A DNA stretch of 64,000 nt from positions 248,001 through 312,000 of the forward strand of contig JAKMXF010000222.1 of NCBI GenBank assembly GCA_024704765.1, written 5' to 3'. The stretch is from Oopsacas minuta. Taxonomy: Eukaryota > Porifera > Hexactinellida > Lyssacinosida > Leucopsacidae. This document shows, piece by piece, positions 55,655-64,000 of this stretch. How positions within the stretch are numbered: the stretch's first letter is position 1; each line of letters begins with the position of its first letter. Position numbers and translations under genes: made by a program. The notes under the pieces were generated by a model. That model did not search any database. It was not told the origin of the DNA and was given only the letters and a program-made list of their open reading frames with translations.

Positions 55655-55892
55655 ATCTAGATATATTCGAATAATGTTGTTAACCCGAACTTTTCGAATA
55701 TCTCGTCATTTATCGGGTAGAATATTCTGATTTATATGCACAGTTACTTTCTGGCTGCTACAACTGACATCTGTAATCTTATTAGTAATTATTCTGAGTA
55801 ATTGTGATTACAAAATTACATTTTGATTGTCTCGTAAGCTAATTCATCAAATAGTGTGTAGGTATATACGATATTCAGATCATCAAAGTATC

Positions 55893-57560
55893 ATGGCTTC
55901 AACACATTGTGAATGGGGAAAACTTGAAGTTGTAAAGAATGACAGTAAATCTGACCAAATTATTCTGAGCAAGACAGAATTCACGATTGGACGTAAACCT
56001 ACTTGTGATTACTCTATAGTAGATAATCCCTATTTAAGCGGTGTCCATGCCAAATTCAATTTTCATGAGGTAACAGAATTAAGTTATCTGACTGACCTCA
56101 GTGCGAATGGAATTCTCCTAAACACAGTCCGAATAAAGAAAAATACAAATGTTGAATTGCATAATGGTGATAAGATAACACTGGTTATGAAAGGAGCTTC
56201 TCATAGACTAAATCTACATCTGAGACTTCATTTATTGAGTGGTGAAAACGCTGGTGAAAGCGAATCCCCATTCGAGGTAAAACTTGGTCAGATTGAAGCT
56301 GAGGAAAATGGTGAATTGGTGAAAGAGAAACCGAACTATTGTGATGAAGATACAACAGTTTCAGCCATTGACACTCTAAAGAAAGTAGAAAGCATCAGCA
56401 TGAAGCAAGTAGAAGTACTAACAAAAGCTGGTTACAATAAAATACCCGCTATAACTCATTCTGAGTCATTTGAAGAACAATTGTTATGCGGTGTATGCCA
56501 GGAGATAATGCATATGGCAGTTAGCTTACAACCGTGTCTGCACAGTTATTGTGCAGGTTGTTATTCTGAATGGATGGAAATATCAAAAGACTGTCCAGCA
56601 TGCCGAGCAACTGTTGACAGAATCGCGAAAAACCATCTCGTCAATAATCTAATCGAATCATATCTGAAATCTAATCCAGGAAAACGTCGTAACCCTGAGT
56701 GCATAGCTGAACTTGATAAGAAAAATAAAATAACAGAAGACCTGCTTTACCCACCAAAAAGGCGAGCGCACACTTTCCTAGAAGAAGATGAATACTACAG
56801 TCCTTCAGATGAAGAATTCTTAGCTGTTCCCCCTTTCTTCCCTACGCTACTACCAACACACACACCCTTCTCTACATCTCTATTCTCAATGCCGGGTATA
56901 TTCACAAAATGCAGACAATGTCCTGGCTTTATCGGTATTGATCTTACAGGCACGACACCAGTTGTTACTCTATCCTCTTACAAATGCCCGTTAACCGCAC
57001 CAACACACTTAATTTGCATGTGTTGCAATCAACCTATGCCAGACAGAAGTACCTGCACTGACTTAAGTGTTCCTCCACAGCATTGTGATGTATGTAAAAA
57101 CGCATATTGTCATATGTACTGGGGTTGTGCTGGAGTGAGCTGTAATGGTTGTTTGAATGAGTTTAGGAATTATTCATTCGACCCAGCAGTTATGTTAGAT
57201 ATTGTTAATAGGAATGCAATAGAGTCTGATATTCTTACTCAATATTTGGAAAAGAAGAAAATTAGTATTAATCAAATGCTGTTGGAATGTTTACAAAAGT
57301 TAGATGAAAATGAGTATAAATGCACTGATAGTAGATCCTCACTAATATCTGCGAAAACTAGAATATGTTACGGATGCGCGCTCAAGAATTTCCGCGATTT
57401 AGCCTTTCTCTACCGCAAAGATATCCCATTGACAGATTTGCCGGATGATATCGCGGCTCGACCTGTATGTTACTACGGCCGTGCCTGCAAGACTCAAACC
57501 CATAAGCCAATACATGCGAGTAAGTACAATCACGCATGTGAACAAACACGTTTCACATAA
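55893..57560 (+). CDS. CHFR: CHFR E3 ubiquitin ligase (FHA-RING-PBZ)
   Basis: Single exon, 555 aa from the first ATG; the open frame upstream to 55827 has no ATG. CHFR is a ubiquitin ligase of the mitotic-stress checkpoint. Residues about 10-95 are an FHA domain (TIGRKPTCDYSIVDNPYLSG, then HAKF and LSANGILLN). Residues about 196-238 are a RING finger: CGVCQEIMHMAVSL, PCLHSYCAGCYSEW, CPACR. A central acidic and Pro-rich linker precedes a Cys-rich region (residues about 335-420: CRQC, CMCCNQPMP, CDVCKNAYCHMYWGC). The extreme C-terminus is a PBZ poly(ADP-ribose)-binding zinc finger, CYYGRACKTQTHKPIHASKYNH then CEQTRF, keeping the Cys2His2 pattern. The domain order matches vertebrate CHFR; slightly shorter than human. 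Confidence 0.95.
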   Translation: MASTHCEWGKLEVVKNDSKSDQIILSKTEFTIGRKPTCDYSIVDNPYLSGVHAKFNFHEVTELSYLTDLSANGILLNTVRIKKNTNVELHNGDKITLVMKGASHRLNLHLRLHLLSGENAGESESPFEVKLGQIEAEENGELVKEKPNYCDEDTTVSAIDTLKKVESISMKQVEVLTKAGYNKIPAITHSESFEEQLLCGVCQEIMHMAVSLQPCLHSYCAGCYSEWMEISKDCPACRATVDRIAKNHLVNNLIESYLKSNPGKRRNPECIAELDKKNKITEDLLYPPKRRAHTFLEEDEYYSPSDEEFLAVPPFFPTLLPTHTPFSTSLFSMPGIFTKCRQCPGFIGIDLTGTTPVVTLSSYKCPLTAPTHLICMCCNQPMPDRSTCTDLSVPPQHCDVCKNAYCHMYWGCAGVSCNGCLNEFRNYSFDPAVMLDIVNRNAIESDILTQYLEKKKISINQMLLECLQKLDENEYKCTDSRSSLISAKTRICYGCALKNFRDLAFLYRKDIPLTDLPDDIAARPVCYYGRACKTQTHKPIHASKYNHACEQTRFT

Positions 57561-57806
57561 TAATGTTAATTGTATATTATGTGTATTGAGCTATGAATAC
57601 GTAATTGCTGTATATTGTCTCTGTGCATAGTTTACATGCATACTGCGTACAATATGTTATCTTTAAGTATGATAGTTCTAATAAATTGGTATATTCTTCT
57701 ATTACATTGATTGTTATTTTCGCGAGTATTTAGATATATACAAATTCGTGTTACGTGTTAATGAGAATTAACTGATACTATACAAACCAGTTAATAGCTA
57801 TATAGC

Positions 57807-60800
57807 ATGCCTGTATCAGAAGGTTTGTTACTGAAGAGTCTAAGTGTGCTACAACACAAACAGCTAGAGATACTCTTATCCCCACTAGCTGCATACGTAG
57901 CACAACTGGTGATGCTAGTAGAGAAAGCACATGGTAGGAAGAAGAATAAGAACGAATTGAGAGCTGTGTTTCCTGATCTGAGTAGACAAGCTAGACTGCT
58001 TGTAGATGCAGCAGAGAGATTAGCTGCAGAGGTAATATTAGGAAATTATATGACTGATGCGAACTTTTCTGAGATAATTTTATTAATTTATACGGAAGGG
58101 TAATTTCTTGAATTTTAGAAACTTCGTCTTTATTTTCCAGGTACAGTCGAAAAATTTTATAAATATTTTACTGCCAAAAATTAAATCAACCAACTACAGC
58201 AATTATTTTGACACACATATATAATCTATATTATTAGATCTAGATTATTGTCTGTTTGTTTGTCCGTTGTCAAGGAAAGGATTTACGGTATGCAATTTTG
58301 AAATTGTCGCATAAGTATGAATTTATCGTGTTTATCAAGGAAGTAAATAGAATTCAATAAAACTTCAGTAAACATACCGTACATGCTGAATCCGATTTTC
58401 ACACTTTGGATTAATCATATGTAAATTTATTATTGTTTTTATGAATGTAAGTTAAAAACATTCAAATTTACGTAGATACTTGCCCTCAACGGCTACAAAG
58501 GGGGTTGATCTTACAAAATAATTCAACAACATATATGTCATATACGTATATTTGTGAATTACATTGTTCTAAATATAACTATATTATAATACTCTTAAGG
58601 ACAGTAAATTTGGAGAATAATAGATACCTTGATGCGCAATTCACCGAGTTCATCGCAAAGCTACCAGCCAAAGGCTCGTAATCAAAATATTATAACTACC
58701 ATGTAACTGCAGAAATAAATTCTGCTAACATTTCGGTTATCAAAATGTATAATGCAAGTTTTGGGAATTAGCATCAAGATGGTATTACTACAAAAAATAA
58801 GACAGAGCAATCGTCACTGCAATACGTTAAATTCATAATTACAGTGGTAATACAAATATCTTGCAAGGAAGCATATTTGGTATGAAATATGATGATATGT
58901 TGCATGCCATAGATGTAATCAAAATTGTGAAAATTGATCGTTTAGAAATTAGGAATTTTACAAAGTGTAATATTATGTCACAAGGATCTCACTGGTGTTT
59001 TTTAGTGCAGAAAACTCACCACCCACCCTTTGAAACATTATTGTTTCCCTTCCAGTCTGCCCACTGCACATTCTTCTTCCTGAGCATATAGGAGGGTTCA
59101 TTTGATGATATATGATCCTATTAGAGCTTAATTATTTTAAATGAAAACATATCTATGCAAGAGCGACATGTATTTAACAGGGAGGGGAATAAGGGGTACT
59201 GCTTTTTAAAGAATGTAAATTATCCTTTGACAATTTTTCACTTTTCTAATATTTTGTCTGTACTTTGAGACCAAAAGGTAAAATATACTATAAAGAAGTA
59301 TTCGTATTTGCCCCAAATTTTCGGCTACAATTTTGGCCTTAGCATATACCCTAAAGCATCGGTTTCCAACACCCCTTGGTAGTGCACAGGCGACAGCAGG
59401 GGTCCATAGGATCTCAAAATATCAATTGCAGTCTGTGGGAAGGGGTCCACAGAATGTGTGAAAATTGGTATTGGTCCACTGTTGAAAAAGGTTGGAAACC
59501 GCTACCCTAATGTTTTCTCATATATTTTATTGCTGTAAATGTAAATTATATATTTATGGCAGATTCAGACGTTTACGCTGTGCAGTGAGCGTCCAGACAC
59601 TACAGTACCAGATGAAGGTTGTTCCCTAAAAGAAACCGTTGCTAATGGTAAAGAAAAGCTTGTGAAGGCTGCTAATGGGATTAATGACGCAATACAGAAT
59701 ATAAAGATAAGCGAGGAGCTTGAGAATCATTCTGATTTCTATGAAAATTGTGAAAAACTTATTGGTAAGTGTTTGTCAAGTATTTCTCTTTTCCATTTAC
59801 TAATCTGTTATCATTAACTGCCCAAAATGACGTCATTTAGATATGACATTATGGTAGTAGGCAGTATCATTGTATGGTATGTCTAGCTGTTTCTAGATAA
59901 TTGTATGAATACTGATGCTAAGATATATGATTTGAGCACGAACTGTTGCCAAATTAATGCTATATAATACATACTTTTGAGAAAGTTGCTTTTTATAATA
60001 GAATTGCACAAACACAACGATTCATACAAAACAAACACCCCTAACAGTGGAACTGGGGAAGACATACACTCGGATAATACATCTTATCCATATAGGGATT
60101 GTATTAAAATGAATGGGAACACAATTTTTGTTTGAAAGAAGTACGCATCTCTTATCCCCATGTTATACTCAGGGGTTTTTCCAGGAACAATCTGAGCCGG
60201 CACTCTTCTTTCAGGGACCTTCCTGGGATGGCACATTTTTGGACGGTACAAATTGATCCTGTACACATTTGAGTCTCGTGGTCGGTACTTAGTGTCCTTC
60301 ATGGCTGCTGAACTAGCACCTAGATAAACCCTCGTGCCCTAACAAATTCTTACATTTTACTAATACAAGTAGTCACTACTAATATTCCCGTAAGTAGAGT
60401 TTATGAAATCTTAATAAATCCATTTTACCATTCACAAAACCGTTTTCTAATCGAACAGAAACAAACCAGTGTTAGGAAATATGTTTAGATGACAATATAT
60501 GTTTCAAAACTAAATTGTATGTGATAAGAAATTTATGGAAAGCTTGTATATTCTTGAATGATTTCAGTTAAACTAGCAGATAACAATTTAGTAATTAAAA
60601 AGGGTTCATTTGCTTAATTAATTGATCTCAGCAATAAATCACGAGGCCATAATTGAAGGTTGATAACCTTGCTGGCATAATTCTTGTAAAGTGAAAGCTG
60701 AAGTAGGATATAACGAATTGATTCTTGTAGCCTATAACCTGCGAAAAATAGTGAAACTTACGTATAACAACCACACAGCTCTTGGGAAGTTGTAATGACC

Positions 60801-63516
60801 AGATTTCACTAGATTATAATTGAAATTATATGCTGGAATTATTAGGACTATCGCTTATAAAATGATTTTAGATAACTCACGCAACCTATTAGATGGTAGT
60901 ATCAGTCTTCTGGGTGCCTTAGACAGTGGAGAAAGGAGGAGACTAATCAGAGCAGCATATTCCTCAATAGATAGACTAGGATTAGTCGCTGGTGTAAGAT
61001 CAATGCGAGGCCTACTAGTTTGTTTCAAAGGGTTTACAGAAGCTATGGTATTGCTATTAGAATTAATAGAGGGTAGGAAACAAGATACAACTGATGTAAC
61101 ATTGAAGGAGAAGTTGAGTAATTCTGTTGATGAACTGAAGCAGAAAATACCACCATTCAGTCAGGCAATGCAAATGTATGTTAGAAATCCTTCGCAGGAA
61201 AGTGCAATACAATCCAGGGACTATTCTGTTGAACAGGTAAGTCCTATCCAGTTCCAAATATGGGTATTTTTGTTAATGCGAATTTCTGGATAAGACGAAA
61301 AAATGTTCGTACAAAATCTGGTTCCTGTAATGGTTATTTGATTTGGCATCACTCCGGATAGGGCGAACAATTTTTGACCGTCCGTTGGTGTTTGTATTTA
61401 TTAACGAGGTTCCACTGTGTACTTGCCAAGCTCCTTCGTTTCTGCAAGATTTCTGAATCCACATTGTTGTATGTACGTAATTACGATAACTAATGTGTTT
61501 TGTAGGTAAAACGTTGTCTTGAGAACTTGATAGAAGTTATAGATCCAAATGCTCTGAAGAGTTTTGAAGACAGCTCAGTGATAGCATCAGATATCAATTA
61601 TCCATTCCCAGGGCTAGGTAAAGCGCCTATACTTATGAGCTCTGTAGAAACTGTGAAGAGGAATCTACAAGAAGTTGCAGGTAATTTTAAGTGCTGTGGT
61701 ATTTTAAGATTCGTTCGATCGGATTGTGGATATTTTGTTGCAGCTGAAAATTTTAAAATTCTCTTTTCCATATACACATACGTATATCCCTGCAATTTTC
61801 TCCAATACAGAGCGTAGTGTTCTACTTCTTTATCTCGAAGTTAGTTAGAATCTTTAACTGTCATATCCAGTGTAAAAGATTTGGTTGGCTTCAGTATTTG
61901 AAACATATTTTATTTTGTCCAATATTACTATAATTTAAGTCAGAGTAGAACAGATGTTACATTGTTTGAATTTATGATAATCTGTCTATTTAAGATATAT
62001 GATGAATATCAAAAAATTTATCTACTAAATAGCTCTAAATTTGTCCAATAAAGACCTTCAATTCTTCATTAATGAAAATCTAAGTTTTCTAGTCTAAATT
62101 TACTTAATCACCGATATTTAATTATTCAATAGCTGCTAATTTATTGATATTTATTCAACTATGAGGAATAAATGTATGTACGTATATGTCGTGAATGAAT
62201 TGGAATTGGAACTCGGACTTTCTAGCAAAATTAAAAGTCACATTACTAGCAATCCGAATTGAATATTCAATAATTAAAATACAACTTTTGTATTAGGTGA
62301 CAGTACAATGTAACCGCCGAAAACCGGGCCTGTGGATTGTGGAAAAGGGGAACACCTGGAAATGGATTGAAAAATATACAAAGCGAATTCCGATTGTTTT
62401 CCCGAACTAATGAATCTCCACTAACGGGATAGTTGGGTAGCATTTTGGCATCCTGGCATCCCGTTTTTGGAGGTTACACTGAAATAATGAATTTGATTTC
62501 GATGGTAATTATATCACATAATTTCTCCATTGCAATTATATCGCGAATATAGTAAAGTTATGTAAAATCATATATTTTTGCTCTAAACAACAAATTCTAA
62601 TTTTCTAGCATCAGGTGGACGTGAAGGCCTAGATGAAACCCAGTTGAATCGTGAAGTAGAGTCTGTAGCAAGAGATAGTACATCTGTAGCAATGGGTGTA
62701 AGAGATAGGAGAAGAGATGATATATTATTAGCTTGTGATAGATTGAGAGCTGAACAGTCTGTGTTCTCTTCTGCACTGAGAAATCTTAAGGCTAATCCCA
62801 ATGATGATACTCTCCAGCATAGAATGGAAGGTAGTTCTATATAACCGATAAAATATATGTTACGTCTTTGGGACCATATTTGTACAATTTCGGACTTAGA
62901 TGTAAGCTGGTATTTCAATATGTGTGTTCGATATAACAGGAGTTGACTGTATTTTTGAACATTTATTTTCAATATAGGAAGTGCAGAAATGCTCTGTAAA
63001 TACATAGACGAGCTAGACAACACGGTGAGACGTGTAATACTCGAAGAAACTGTGAAAACATTCACAGATACAGACACATCACTTAGTGAATTGATTGATG
63101 CTACAAACTTAGATGATGAAGGGACACTCAGTGAGAGAGTTGGATCATTTCGCGAACACACAAACAAACTAACTAGAGTTAGTAATTATGCAGCGTCAAA
63201 AAGCGGTGAAGAAAGAGGCGTGGCTCGAATTAGATATTTATCTGAGGAAATTGATCGCTTATCACCAAGGGTGATAACTGCCGCAGAAACAGCATTCCAT
63301 ACACGCGATACTACGAATAAAGAGCATCTAAGTATGCTAAGCCGTGAATGGTTAGATCGAGTGAAGAATTTAACTCTAGCAGTTGATGACGTAGTAGATA
63401 TGAAAGAATTTATCGTAATCTGTGAAGATAATATATATTTCTACGTAACACAGTGTAGAGACGCGTTCAAGCAAGAAGAAGCTGGCTTATTGAGTACATC
63501 TGTAATTGCTGTTAAA
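57807..63516 (+). CDS. Alpha-catenin-like protein, 5' part (continues past window)
   Basis: Exons 57807-58031, 59563-59764, 60872-61236, 61506-61680, 62609-62830, 62978-63516; 576 codons, open at a GTGAGT donor at the right. Alpha-catenin/vinculin superfamily: helical-bundle actin linkers at cadherin junctions. The start MPVSEGLLLKSLSVLQHKQL with LLSPLAAYVAQLVMLVEKAH fits the N-terminal bundle. The best match to alpha-catenin is exon 6: SFREHTNKLTRVSNYAAS, LSPRVITAAETAF, and KNLTLAVDDVVDMKEFIVIC, corresponding to the M-domain FREHANKL and TDAVDDI segments of vertebrate alpha-catenin. Exon 2 is not preceded by an ATG and is easily missed. Alpha-catulin is the main alternative. The actin-binding domain lies outside the window. 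Introns 1 and 4 carry MITEs. Confidence 0.88.
59356..59503. mobile_element. hAT-like MITE in alpha-catenin intron 1
   Basis: CATCGGTTTCCAACACCCC on the left, inverse AGGTTGGAAACCGCT on the right, flanked by ACCCTAAA (59348-59355) and ACCCTAAT (59504-59511), a 7/8 duplication. Confidence 0.8.
62306..62481. mobile_element. MITE family D in alpha-catenin intron 4
   Basis: Left end CAATGTAACCGCCGAAAACC, right end inverse CGTTTTTGGAGGTTACACTG. Related to the remnant in TRP intron 3 (19470-19645) and, at its end, to a fragment near 26340-26410. Confidence 0.75.
62848..62951. mobile_element. Family A MITE, right half
   Basis: Internal GGGACCATATTTGTACAATT followed by the end GATATAACAGGAGTTGACTG; the left end is missing. 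In alpha-catenin intron 5. Confidence 0.7.
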
Positions 63517-63541
63517 GTGAGTTAATTTCATAGATTTGTTA

Positions 63542-63617
63542 CAGTAGAAGTCGAATAAGACGTAAGCACGTACTAACCTATGTCTTAATCCGAGTAGGTC
63601 TAATACGAGTTCTGCTG
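63542..63617. mobile_element. MITE family B, short copy
   Basis: CAGTAGAAGTCGAATAAGAC and the inverse GTCTAATACGAGTTCTGCTG. It lies 25 bp after the exon 6 donor of the alpha-catenin gene. Confidence 0.75.
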
Positions 63618-64000
63618 TAATAATAATGAAACGATTGAAATAATAAAAGTAATATCATGAATTTCTGCATAACTACGTATTTTTATCCCCTCCCTATCCA
63701 AAGCCACTCATAATTATTTAAAAAATACGTATCTTGATATCAGTTGACTTAAAATAATGGGGAATAATTCCTTGTAATCTCTGGTATTTCTGACGAATAT
63801 ACGTCTACCATTTATGTAAGATAAAGTTTATTTCAAAAGTCATAGCGTATTGCCTACCCAGTTTTTAATACTCCTATTCAAGCTTGATATGGACATATAC
63901 ATCATCCAAATGATTATCAAATTTATAATCAAATTCGTACATAATTATTACCCTAATGCGTAACCATGTGGGATTAGTTACAGTATATAATTAATATCGC

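Larger units (their letters stand above)
54217..55892. other. Divergent intergenic region GH35 / CHFR
   Basis: 1.7 kb holding both promoters, MITE B (54908-55092), a 79-bp tandem duplication (55099-55256) and a hAT MITE (55572-55654). A 66-codon open frame at 55292-55492 has no recognisable features. Confidence 0.5.

Noticed and set aside
58861-59091. 76-codon frame in alpha-catenin intron 1
   Set aside because: Starts at TTG, no recognisable features, in AT-rich intron DNA.

Overview
This is a window of animal nuclear DNA. It is AT-rich, and most genes are split by short GT-AG introns (many about 50-100 bp) with long exons between them. The gene set is metazoan: alpha-catenin, CHFR, WDR5, a Gs-type G-protein alpha subunit, a TRP-type channel, ALKBH4, CDC7, ATE1, an ABCA transporter and bubblegum-type acyl-CoA synthetases. 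The compact layout, many small non-autonomous DNA transposons and low GC would fit an early-branching animal such as a sponge. That placement is an inference; I cannot name the species.

Layout, left to right. 1-3916 (+): 3' part of a gene with duplicated upstream exons and three Myb/SANT domains, two of them telobox-like. 4196-6796 (-): intronless NADAR-domain protein with a long repetitive charged tail. 7125-8122 (-): ALKBH4, two exons. 8429-14880 (-): full-length ABCA transporter, four exons. 15269-32195: four acyl-CoA synthetase (ACSBG) paralogues in mixed orientation (+,-,-,+), all with the same 12-exon structure, with a TRP-type channel gene (18542-21994) and an assembly gap between copies 1 and 2. 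32196-34667: gene-poor, with a double-hairpin element and a hAT-type MITE. 34668-38957 (+): Gs-alpha, whose third intron contains an antisense CDC7 kinase (36566-38356). 39611-49246 (+): WDR5 in 14 exons, with an intronless orphan gene in its eleventh intron (46117-46935). 49624-51015 (+): ATE1 arginyltransferase. 52312-54216 (-): membrane-anchored GH35 beta-galactosidase. 55893-57560 (+): CHFR ubiquitin ligase. 57807 to the right edge (+): 5' part of an alpha-catenin-like gene.

Exon models were built by reading splice signals by eye and checking that phases join. For ABCA, ALKBH4, the ACSBG genes, TRP, Gs-alpha, CDC7 and WDR5 the joined length is an exact number of codons with no internal stop. 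Five genes (NADAR, orphan, ATE1, GH35, CHFR) are single-exon among intron-rich neighbours.

Functional themes. The ABCA transporter lies head-to-head with ACSBG copy 1, so lipid transport and fatty-acid activation genes are adjacent. The ACSBG copies share blocks of near-identity that run across introns, while other exons are diverged; this is the pattern expected from repeated gene conversion, and it is the strongest biological signal here. Copy 1 also has a damaged splice donor. Introns and spacers are littered with MITEs of several families (Tc1/mariner/pogo-like, hAT-like), including one inserted inside another.
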